From NCBI RefSeq assembly GCF_000002425.4, contig NC_037275.1, positions 13,559,987 through 13,623,986 of the forward strand: a stretch of 64,000 nt of DNA. Reading direction: 5' to 3'. A program made the position numbers and the translations under genes. Under the pieces are notes generated by a model. That model saw only the letters and a list, made by a program, of their open reading frames with translations, was not told the DNA's origin and ran no database searches. The stretch comes from Physcomitrium patens (taxonomy: Eukaryota > Streptophyta > Bryopsida > Funariales > Funariaceae). Numbering within the stretch: position 1 is the first letter of the stretch; every line of letters begins with the position of its first letter. Of the stretch, positions 23,572 through 32,471 are shown piece after piece.

Positions 23572-24650
23572 TTAAGGTCCTAAAATAACATTTAATGTAA
23601 AACAAGGAGAGGGCTCTGAGGAGAGAATAGGATCTTTATTAGATGTTATGCAAGGTTCCAGCCGCATAGTCCCTATTGTAGCTGGATAAACTCGTTTTCT
23701 GACATATTGTCTTCTTTCACAGCCATACTCTTCATTTTGTGATTGTGTCGTTTCTTTGGATAATGTTGAATTGTGTGCTTTGGTTTTCCACGATATAAAC
23801 ATAATCCTTCATGACGACGACGAGTCTTTTCTTGCTCAGTAAGAGGTTTGAAACGTACTGCATCAATTTGCATATCCTCTACTTCCGAATGTATATGTTG
23901 AAGAGGTGTTGGTATTGCCATTGAATTATAGTAACGTTGAGGTCCACTTATATGGTTTTCAAATCGGAATTCAAAAAGGCGATTGTCATACTTCACAGCA
24001 AAGTCAATTTCTTGACTCAATGTTTGAGGATCAAGTAAGTTGAGCATTAATTTTTTTACCTCATATTGTAATCCATAGAAAAATTGGCTAATAAGTGCAG
24101 CATCATCTCACTGGATATCAGTTGCAAGTTGTCAAAATTGTGAAGCATACAACGTTACTAATCATTGACCTTATCGTAAAATACGGATCTTATTGGTTGC
24201 AATACAAATTGCATCATGTTCTCCATACATGCATCAAAACTCCGCCAAAAAAGCCTCTAGATTATTCAATATTAGATCTCGCCGTTCAAGAAAAGATGAA
24301 AATCAAGATAGTGCTGAACTTGAAAGAAGCGTACCAATGAATCTAACTTGCGATCCTAGAGTTGGATAGCTTTGGGATTGAAGTTCAATCACAAGTTACA
24401 CTTGATTGATAAATCCTCGAAACTTAGATCTGGTACCATCAAACTTCTCGGGTAGGGCAATTCTTGATTCTGTAACACTTGAAGGATGTTCCACCATAGG
24501 AAAAAGGACATGATTTGGTACAGATGTTGAAGCAGCTCCAACCATTTCTATATCTTCACTTCTTGCCAATTTTGTTGCTCCTTGTGGTGGTAAATTAAGT
24601 TGATGCATCGCAAGTATTAACTCCCTCAATTGCTCTTGCATTTGTGCCAT
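23572..24650 (-). pseudogene. Chromovirus gag
   Basis: Starts at the ATG at 24650 or slightly upstream: MAQMQEQLRELILAMHQL (coiled coil), then a Ser/Thr-rich linker and FDGTRSKFRGFINQ (capsid start). After frame breaks at about 24390-24060 it resumes with LDPQTLSQEIDFAVKYDN and a zinc-knuckle region, GLCLYRGKPKHTIQHYPKK. The knuckle's second Cys is Arg and its last Cys is Tyr. The plus-strand sister gag at 43156 has the same order. Confidence 0.75.
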
Positions 24651-24880
24651 TGCATTCTTTATTTCAACAAGTTCTACTATGATAACACTTAGAAAAGAGA
24701 AGATGTCTAATAACGCTCAAGAAAAATAGAAGAGAGTACTTGAGAACAAAGAAAATACTAAGGATAATATCAGTTTAGAAGAGGGTAATCCGTAACTTCT
24801 AATATGTTTATAACTTATCAAGAAAAAAAGAGTAATCTACTCTTAATCAAGATTAGACAAAGCTCTAATATTGTAGGTGT

Positions 24881-24891
24881 ACTCTTGTCAA
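24881..24891 (-). other. Putative self-priming site (11 nt)
   Basis: On the minus strand TTGACAAGAGT begins two bases (GA) after the 5' LTR end. It is the exact complement of ACTCTTGTCAA, which begins 31 nt downstream of the first T of the TATATATA box in family-1 LTRs (exact in the 3' LTR of this element, 10/11 in its 5' LTR). No full tRNA match is seen at the LTR border. The fission-yeast element Tf1 primes from the first 11 nt of its own mRNA in this geometry. Confidence 0.65.
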
Positions 24892-24893
24892 TC

Positions 24894-25454
24894 TGTCAAG
24901 GACAAGAACTCGATGAATAAACAATCCAGACAAGTCAGCCTTCACACAAAGAAATGTAACAAAATATAAATAAATAAGTATGTATATTGAAAGAGAAACT
25001 AGAATGGCTATTGCCAAAAGACAAGAAAATTAGAGACCCTTGAAACTAGACTAGAAGCAAGAAAGGAGTTCACAAGAGTGAAGAAGGCTTCACTCTTGTC
25101 TCTATATATACTATCTAACTACGCGCTACATGTCAATATTCTATACAACCTCCAATATGTGTTGACTTTGTAGAACATATGCCTTGACTTACAAGGTAAG
25201 TTTTTCTACGTATGGGGCACATAGTTAGCTTGATCTTCAAGCTAACAACATGTCTGGTACATGGCTAACTTGTTGACCACGTTTCTAATCCAAAAAGTTA
25301 ATTAAAGATACCTATGAAGTCAAAACAACGTCTATAAAGCTTCTAAGAAGCTTTCATATTAAATACTATAGAATTAACTTACTTTTACCTACTTTTATTT
25401 ACTTCCACCTATTTGTATTTGTAATTACTAGCTTACATGAGTATGTCCGTGACA
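24894..25454 (-). mobile_element. 5' LTR of the complete chromovirus (561 bp)
   Basis: In plus-strand order it starts TGTCAAGGACAAG and ends TCCGTGACA, so the termini TGTCA/TGACA are perfect inverted repeats. TATA box at 25110-25103 (minus), predicted transcript start at 25079. A 13-bp palindrome with a 4-nt centre (GACAAGAGTGAAG/CTTCACTCTTGTC in the consensus) lies between TATA and start. Flanked on the right by the duplicated GCTCT. Confidence 0.85.
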
Positions 25455-25490
25455 GCTCTTCATAGAACTCGTCTTTAGAAGAAAAGATAA

Positions 25491-27290
25491 TGTCACAAAT
25501 TTACATATTTACTCTAATAATTACTAATATGATTATGTAGAATTAAATAAAAGAAAATCAATTGAATAATATCTTATAGAAAAGCTTCCTGAAAGCTTCA
25601 TAGATATGGCTTTGACTTTATAAATATTTATAGTTAAATTATAGGTTAGAAACTTGATCAACAAGTTAGCCACATGATACACGTGTTGGCAACTTGTAGA
25701 ACAAGCTAACTATATCGCACTCATATAAAAAAAATACCTTGTAACTAAAATATGTACTTTTTAATTTGGACATAAGTCAAAGGTCCTATAAAACATCATT
25801 ACATAGTCCTTGGTTAGATAGTATATATAGAGCTGAGAGTAAAGCCTTCTTTACTTTTTTCAATGCTATTGTAATTTAATTGTTTATAGTATGTAAAAAT
25901 TATCTAAAATTGATAATATATTTATAAATTTTGATTTATTTTAGAATAGTTAGTAGGTTAATTTAAAGAGAGTTGGTGTAAGAAAATTTATTTTGAAGTT
26001 TATCTATGTTAATTATAGTATTTAAAATATATAATATTTAAATATTTAGTATGAAATTTAAGGAAAATATTGGGGCTCAAAGATGAAGATCCAAACTTCT
26101 AAAAAGCTTATTTGGAAGGTTGAAAGTAAGATATGGATGAATGAAGACTAAAAGTAAAGATCTTTATCTCTATTGCTCAAAGGCCATGCCTAATAGGCAT
26201 TCAACATGTTGTCTATGATCATAACAAGGCTTTTGGTAACTTCAAAAGAAGTATTCAAGAATAAAAAGTAAAGGTTGTAATGTTTAGGATTTGAACTACA
26301 ATTTGCGTACAAATTTAGAGGATTTGGAATTAAGCGGATGAAGTTATAGTCATTTAAAGTTAAGGTATTTTCTTAAGATATATTATTCCTATTTTGAAAA
26401 TACAAAAAAATTTATGATAGATTTTGGAGATCGAAAGAAGCAACCGCAAGGATGATTTTAAGATCTAAATCTCTTGTGAAAGAATTTTTGCATTTAGAGT
26501 TTGTATAAAGAAGTTGTAGAGCATTAAAGATAGTATATGTAATTTAAAGGTAGTAGGTGAATCATTTTGTTATTAGTAATGGTTGGAGCCATATCTTGAG
26601 TTTTCAAGTGAATTTTTGGCTCAAAAGTTTTAGAAGTATGTATTATTAGGTTAAAAAGCTATATATCAATTTTTTATGGTATTTGAGTATTTATTTTGTA
26701 AGATGTAAAGAAATTTTTACAAGGGTATATATAAGCAAGGGTTTCAAGCTATTATTAGGATTTGGGCAATATCTCAAGATCCATAATGAATTTGGAGTTG
26801 AAATTTGTTGTTGTACTTGTTAAAAATACATCAATACTTTATGTAAAATCTGGATTTGTTTGGACAATCTAATCATGAGATATGAGCTATTAAAGTTTGG
26901 AAAAAATTGACTTTAAGGATATACAATGTTTTATAATATTTTTATCACATTTTTGGTGATGTTTGGTATTTAAGGCTTATGTATTGATATAATTGCTCCT
27001 ATAGGGAAAATTTCATATATAAACTTGGTGTTTTTTTTTTTTTTTATCTTGAAGTTTGGTTGAACAATTAGTGACAGCCACAAGCCTAACACTTTCTTAA
27101 GGCAAATTCTCTTTACAATGACAATGCATTTCTCATTCTCAATCTAGTTTCAAGAGTCTATACTCTTTTTATCTTTGGCAATAGCTATTCTATTCTTAAT
27201 ATTATATTACTTTTAAAATAAATATTTATTTTTCTTAAGTTACACAAGCATTTTTTAAGGTTCTTCTTATTTTGATTCATATTATTGATA
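25491..27290 (+). mobile_element. Family-1 LTR split by a 1.26-kb insertion
   Basis: Starts TGTCACAAATTTAC, preceded by the polypurine-like AGAAGAAAAGATAA, and ends TTGATA at 27290. LTR text occupies 25491-25857 and 27116-27290 (about 540 bp together) with the TATATATA box near 25829. CAATGC flanks the insertion on both sides (25851 and 27111 regions) and may be its target duplication. The 48 bp before it are the 3' end of an internal region, so most of that element's body is deleted. Confidence 0.6.
25858..27115 (+). repeat. 1.26-kb repeat inserted in LTR (second copy)
   Basis: Begins TATTGTAATTTAATTG and ends CAAATTCTCTTTACAATGA, so its ends are near-inverted (TTGTAA/TTACAA). It is related to 46385-47840 reversed, for example GGCAAATTCTC here against GAGAATTTGC there, and to 8911-10210. 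No open frame of note. It may be a solo LTR or a non-autonomous element; the class is not decided. Confidence 0.5.
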
Positions 27291-28121
27291 GTTTGTCATA
27301 AATGGACTCTATTGTTGTCATGATGCTCTTTGTGTCACTAATAGACTCTATTGTTGTTATGATGCTCTTTACAATGTCTACTTTCTAATGACCATAAATC
27401 TTGTTTCTTTGAGCTCCAACTAAGAAGACTATCATGTAAAAATGCTAATCTCACTATTTCAAAAGTAATATAATATTAAGAATAGAATGGAGATTACACT
27501 ATTGATCTCCATTAAAGTAGGGGTTTTGGTACATGTCATAATGTCAATGAAGTTATTTTTTAGTAGAGGTTTAGTAACTAGTGAGTACCTAGTAAGAAAC
27601 AATGACTTCTCAACAGTGTAAAGAGTGAGTGTTTGAAATTGTATTACAGTGCTATTTTTCTTATAATAAAGAGCGTTAGTTGTTAATTCTCAATCAGTGT
27701 TTAGAGTGCAGTGAAATAAAAGCAGCTACGGGTGAAGCTTGAAACCAAAAAATAGAGAATTCAAAGTGCTCTAAATTGGTAGTTATCGGTTGGATTTGGT
27801 GTATGACAGCACCAACTTCTTAACCAGCCCAATGACTAACACGAAATAACAACAACTAAGGATTTGCTCTTCCACATCATGCTCGCAATCAAAAACAATA
27901 TTGCCATTGCCAGTTTCGTTGCAGTAGTCGGCAGTGAATGAGGCGGCCTCCTTCCGATCATTGAATTAAAAAAAGTTTCGTTATGTTCACACAAGGCATT
28001 TTGTTAGACTAACTACCTAACTAAATTTGCTATGCCACAATCTCCTACTCGAAAGACCAACCATCCACGACAAGCGTCTCCATGTCCACCCGGCGGCCAT
28101 GCACTTCTCCAAAAGACGGAG
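27291..28121. other. No gene seen; boundary between retroelements and gene island
   Basis: A 46-bp unit containing GACTCTATTGTTGT.ATGATGCTCTTT occurs twice (about 27305 and 27346). The base composition rises toward the gene at 28122. From about 28010 the sequence aligns with 37865 onward, so the segmental duplication begins here, just 3' of the gene. Confidence 0.5.
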
Positions 28122-29921
28122 TTACAGAGGTGGGAGCACCTCGAATCGGAACAGTACCGTATCAATGTTGTGGCCAGTGTTCGGCGAGGTCCATCCGAAC
28201 TTACGTACTCGCCGACCCACTCTCCACCCTCGCGGAACACCGAACCCTTCCACGAGCTGTAAGTGGTTCTTAACCTGCAAGAAAGGGAATCCAGCTTTTA
28301 CCCAAGCCTCATTGTGCGAATCCGGAATCTCGTCCACGGAGATGGTCACCGACTTTTGCGCCAGTTGGAACATTCTCACTAGCACTGCACACATTTCCAC
28401 CTCGTCAAGGTACTGGAGGGTCGAGACACACACGACGTGGTCGAACGATGTGGTGGTGTCCATAATCACGTCCTGAAGGGGACCAATCTTCACTTCCTTG
28501 TATGTCTCCGGGATTGGATTCTTCTGAACCATTTGCTCGGATACGTCATTGCCCACGATCGTGCTCAGTTCTATGCCGTCTTTGCGTTTCCTTTGATGCT
28601 CGTGGAGCATGCGACTAAACTTTCCCGTGCCGCTGCCCAATTCAAACATCGTGCCGGAATAATCGTAGTCGGCGATTAGAAATTCGTAGTTCGAGGCCAT
28701 CGTTCCCAAATAACTTTCGTAGGTCGTCGAGAAGGAGTCGAATACCTTGGCCACAGGAGCAGCCTTGATCTTGTGCTTTCCCAGCTGCTGCAGTCTGCTG
28801 TTGATCATCACGTTCACAAGCGCGCGATGACCGCCGGGAAACGTCTCGCGGATCACGATGTCCTCCCACTCGTGCTCCCAGCGGTAGAACACCGCCGGCC
28901 CCGCGTTGACCTCCAGGATGAAGGGCTTACCGTCTGACGCTCGAACCCTAATATCCACATTGCCCCAGCTGTTTCCTGCCATTTGGTTGACGTGCCAGGC
29001 TCTCTCCGCCAGATTGCGCAACATGTCGAAGAGCGTCGGGTCTTTGCAACGCACCAGGAGCTCCTCACGCATCTCCGGGTGGAACTTGATGTCGAAAGTC
29101 ATGAAATCAGCGCCGGCGTTGATTGCGGGGCATCGGTAGGTAGTCGGGTTTAGCGCCACGGGCGTGTTGCCCATCTCGATGAGAATGACGGAGTAATCGC
29201 GCCCAGGTATGTACTCTTGGACGACAATGTCAGTATCACTACCGTCGAAATGAGCAACTCCGTTGACATTAGCACTGTCGTTAACGTGATCACTTCCATC
29301 GACATGGGCGATTCTATTGCCGTTGACGCTCCCGTTATCGTGATCACTTCCGTTGACATGGGCACTCCCGTTTCCGTCAGCGCTCCTATTGCAGTGATTG
29401 GCGATGGTTGCGGCGGCTTCCTTTCGACCGGGAGCAAGATACTCATTGATGCGGGCCAGCTGCTGATCAAGTTCGCTTTGGTTCTTGCACACGGACCTTT
29501 CGTCGATAAACATTGACGCGCACATCTTCGCCGGTTTCACAAACACCGGGAACTTCATGTCAGCACCCCTTGCCGGCACTGGCAATCCAGATTTCTTGGC
29601 CGCGTTGTAGAAGTCGAGCTTCGATCGTCTCAAGACCTTGCTCTGATAACCCACAATTGGAACTCCCAAAGACTCCAAGTATTCAGTAGCCTCTATACCC
29701 GCGACGGTATCCTCGAGTTGGCCCCACATGAAGTTGAGGAACATGTCGAAGCCCTCGGCGACGGCAGCATCGATCTGGGCGTTGGCAGTGGCTTTGTTGA
29801 TGTAACGGTGATGGAATTCGTGTTGGGAGGTGAACATGGCGGGGTCTGGAAAGCTGGGGTCATTGATGGCAAGGGCTTGGGTGGAGTCTGCGTAGGGAGC
29901 CTGGAGAACACAGATCTTCAT
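28122..29921 (-). CDS. ATP-grasp ligase / SAM-methyltransferase fusion protein, copy 1
   Basis: An intronless 599-codon gene. Residues 1-120 resemble the pre-ATP-grasp domain of D-Ala-D-Ala-ligase-type enzymes (NFMWGQLEDTVAGIEATEYL, then SKLDFYNAAKKSGLPVP). The ATP-grasp fold follows: FPVFVKP with Lys129 as likely ATP contact, VVQEYIPGRDYSVILIE (233-249), NSWGNVDIRV (317-326) and FILEVNAGP (334-342) with metal-binding Glu337 and Asn339. The family Pro after Asn is Ala340 here. Residues 184-229 are a Gly/Asn/Ser/His-rich repeat linker. Residues about 395-599 form a class I methyltransferase: FELGSGTGKF (426-435, SAM motif I), VGNDVSEQM (456-464), VVCVSTLQYLDE (496-507). ATP-grasp ligases join a carboxylate to an amine or thiol; the methyltransferase may modify the substrate or product. 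Cytosolic, as no signal or membrane segment is seen. Substrate unknown. GC-richer than all surroundings. The start at 29921 gives the first full N-terminal strand. Confidence 0.85.
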   Translation of the reverse strand: MKICVLQAPYADSTQALAINDPSFPDPAMFTSQHEFHHRYINKATANAQIDAAVAEGFDMFLNFMWGQLEDTVAGIEATEYLESLGVPIVGYQSKVLRRSKLDFYNAAKKSGLPVPARGADMKFPVFVKPAKMCASMFIDERSVCKNQSELDQQLARINEYLAPGRKEAAATIANHCNRSADGNGSAHVNGSDHDNGSVNGNRIAHVDGSDHVNDSANVNGVAHFDGSDTDIVVQEYIPGRDYSVILIEMGNTPVALNPTTYRCPAINAGADFMTFDIKFHPEMREELLVRCKDPTLFDMLRNLAERAWHVNQMAGNSWGNVDIRVRASDGKPFILEVNAGPAVFYRWEHEWEDIVIRETFPGGHRALVNVMINSRLQQLGKHKIKAAPVAKVFDSFSTTYESYLGTMASNYEFLIADYDYSGTMFELGSGTGKFSRMLHEHQRKRKDGIELSTIVGNDVSEQMVQKNPIPETYKEVKIGPLQDVIMDTTTSFDHVVCVSTLQYLDEVEMCAVLVRMFQLAQKSVTISVDEIPDSHNEAWVKAGFPFLQVKNHLQLVEGFGVPRGWRVGRRVRKFGWTSPNTGHNIDTVLFRFEVLPPL

Positions 29922-30240
29922 GGCGAATGGTTTGGTACTAATTCCGCAGCTTGATCAGAAATCGCTGAGGAGGAATACGCCCGTACGAAAGAAGCTGTGC
30001 TTGTTCTCGAAACCTGCAGATGGCCAGGAAAGTCAACAGAATGTCATGCCTGCACATGCATATTACAGTCACATACAAGAGTATAAAAACTCTCGAACGA
30101 ACGAAATTTGTTTTTCCATGTAGCAGCAGTCTGGCTAGTACCGTGGGCAGAAGAAAACATGAAAGGCACGATGATAACTATTCACATCGGATGGGACGTG
30201 ACCGTGAAATCAGACCAGCGTTAGTAGCTCTTATTACAAA
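29922..30240 (-). promoter_or_regulatory. Conserved 5' flank of copy 1
   Basis: About 250 bp upstream of the start codon match 39773-40025 with only about three substitutions, better conserved than the 3' half of the genes. A TTTTTATACTC box (minus strand, near 30088-30078) could serve as a weak TATA about 160 bp upstream of the ATG. The exact transcription start cannot be read from the sequence. Confidence 0.45.
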
Positions 30241-30516
30241 CACCTGAAATTCATGCACCGAGGATTGAGTGTCCAGGACTATGTGACCCCTGAAGCTGGT
30301 CTATCACAACGTGAATTGTATCTTCGAATTGCACCACCTTTGGAAAATTATGACCTAGACTCCCTGCACGAAGTAGACTCTGCGAGTAAACAAGAATAAG
30401 ACGCGGCTTCTGCAACAAGGAGGCCTTCAGACCTTACCGAATATGAAATTGCGGCATGCAGGAACGTCCGCCTCTAAAAGAGTAGAATGGCTGCACGCAT
30501 GTCGAGAGGGATGAGA

Positions 30517-30689
30517 ACGTCAGGTTCCGGCTTATTTATCTCCCCCTCTCTCACATGAACCTCGTGGGGACCTGGCACCATTTCTTCGCGTCTTTCCAGG
30601 ATGGATTGTCAGTGCCCTCTCAAGTACAATTGCTGCATTGACGTCAGGTTCAGTCGTACTTATCTCCCCCTGTCTCACATAGACCTCAT
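30517..30689. repeat. Two 49-bp direct repeats 124 bp apart upstream of copy 1
   Basis: Units at 30517 and 30641 share ACGTCAGGTTC, then CTTATCTCCCCCT-like and CTCACAT.GACCTC blocks. One unit is found upstream of copy 2 (40131-40178), where it contains a perfect CACGTG G-box (40164-40169) in place of CACATG. Possible regulatory module. Confidence 0.5.
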
Positions 30690-30699
30690 CATTCCTTCA

Positions 30700-31390
30700 C
30701 TTGGGCTGTTTTTAACAGAAGCAGCGATCATCGTGAAGTTGCTGTTTTCGATATTTTTCAGTTTGCTGATTGAGTGGAGTGATCTACAACGGAGAGAGAA
30801 AAGTATCTTGAAGGGTATATATTATTATATTCTTATATCATATCAAGACAGAGTAGGTCAAGGTACTCTCTATCACTATCAATAACAAATGACCTTATTC
30901 TCTAGATAAATCTAGTACAAGCGTTACATCTCCTATTCCACAATAGTACATAACACTGTCTTTTTGAAGGACTCAACTTGAAACTTTAATTAAAAATAAT
31001 AAGTTTGTGCAAAGTAAAAAAAATCAGAAATTAAAACAACAGTTCAATAGATTGGAATACGTTGTAAAAACTAAATTGTTATTACTGGTGTATCAAAAGA
31101 TATAGAAGCCATACAATAATAATGATTGAAAAAATAAACTGATGAAAATGAAGAGGGATTTAATGCTGCCATTGTAAAATTTACTCGCAATGTTAAAAGT
31201 TTTTGATATCTTTTCATTCCACCTATAATGATTCTTTAATGATTCTTGGACGTGAACAATTTACAGAAGATAATTTAAATATAGAACAGAAAATACAGAT
31301 ATTTTAGAAATAAATAAATAAAAAACACATTAACATAAAAAAATAAAATGGAATAAAAATTTAAAGTCTCTCTCTCTTTCTCTATAAATA

Positions 31391-31428
<38 letters not shown>

Positions 31429-31605
31429 TATGTATAAAATATGTACTATTTTATTAAGATACAAATTTTTTAAATATTAATACATATAAATATATTTATT
31501 TTTTAATGATAATATTATTATTATTAATTATTTTTATTGCTTCATAATATTTATTAATCAAGATATATGAATTTCTATCACGTTAAATTTGAAATACAAT
31601 GTTTA
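30700..31605. repeat. Segmental duplication, non-coding arm of copy 1
   Basis: From GGGCTGTTTTTAACAGAAGC (30703) onward the sequence aligns with 40274-41150: the GCGATCATCGT, CTTGAAGGGTATATATTA and GACCTTATTCTCTAG blocks are shared. A TA microsatellite lies at 31388-31427. No gene seen. The alignment is interrupted at 31606 by the copia element and resumes at 36162. Confidence 0.7.
31601..31605. repeat. Target-site duplication GTTTA (left copy)
   Basis: GTTTA precedes the 5' LTR and recurs at 36162-36166 directly after the 3' LTR. A perfect 5-bp match fixes the ends of the copia element. Confidence 0.85.
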
Positions 31606-31908
31606 TGTTGAAAATCAACAAGTACTTGCTTAATTACAACTACATAGAGATTAAGCATATTATTTTGCTAATAGTCAAAACACAGCAAAGAATTAAAGGA
31701 AGTTACTATGGTAGCACCTAGGATTTAGTTAGATGAAGTAAAAATGGATATAATATCAAAAGGATGGAAGTGGCCTCGTTGCTTACCAAACCACCACCTA
31801 TAAGTAAAAGGTGTTGGAAGTAAGAATTATCTTACTCCACACTTTTGTTTGTATGCAAACCTTGCTGATACTAAGTGTTTGTAGCTTTTAGACTTCTTTT
31901 CTTCAATA
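31606..31908 (+). mobile_element. Ty1/copia 5' LTR (303 bp)
   Basis: Starts TGTTGAAAATCAACAAG and ends CTTCTTTTCTTCAATA. It aligns without gaps to the 303-bp 3' LTR with about 26 differences by eye (near 8.6%), so the insertion is not recent. The primer site follows at once. Confidence 0.9.
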
Positions 31909-31922
31909 GGTTATGGGCCCAC
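31909..31922 (+). other. Copia primer site complementary to the anticodon arm of initiator tRNA-Met
   Basis: GGTTATGGGCCCAC follows the LTR directly. It is the complement of GTGGGCCCATAACC, the anticodon stem-loop region of plant initiator tRNA-Met, not of the tRNA 3' end. Drosophila copia primes from a 5' half-molecule of the same tRNA, cut in the anticodon loop, using the same GGTTATGGGCCCA core. Inference: this element uses a half-tRNA primer. Confidence 0.75.
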
Positions 31923-32471
31923 TGACATTTGCTTGAGTGTTTTGAAGTTCTTTGAAGTGGTTGTTGATGTGTGGAGTAGATCAAGTTGTTGTTGGTGATG
32001 TTAGGATTTAGAAGTACCTAACTTTTAGATTCAGATCTAGATCTAGATCTTAATTTACTCTTACTTGTAGTTAAGAGCATTTTAGTATTGGTGTTTGGTT
32101 TTTCACCTTAAGGCAAAGTTATACAATACTTTTATTGTGCTATTGCTCAAATAGATCTTTGGTGGTGTAACTTTGTAGTTTCATGTTCTAAAGATGCTGA
32201 TTGTGCTTAAAAGGCCTCTTATGGTGTATAGATATAATTTGTGAATATAAGAGTGATATTTGAGTGGCAAGTCAGATTTGAGACATTAAGATAGGTCATT
32301 AGACTTGTGAGAAGCCTTAGAAGTGAAGTTGAAAGTGTTTTTGAGAGTAAGAACACTAGTTTGTTTACAAAGAAGGATTCTATGATTCTAAAGTAGCAAT
32401 ATTTTTTGCTGATTTTGAGAGCATTAGGACTTCTTCTTTTAATTTTTTTTTGATAAATCTCTCGCTTCGAT

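Noticed and set aside
28027..28476. 149-codon plus-strand frame and similar frames at 29217-29516, 38299-38619, 39068-39367
   Set aside because: They are antisense or shifted readings of the two ATP-grasp/methyltransferase genes. GC-rich coding DNA leaves such frames open, and they show no domain.
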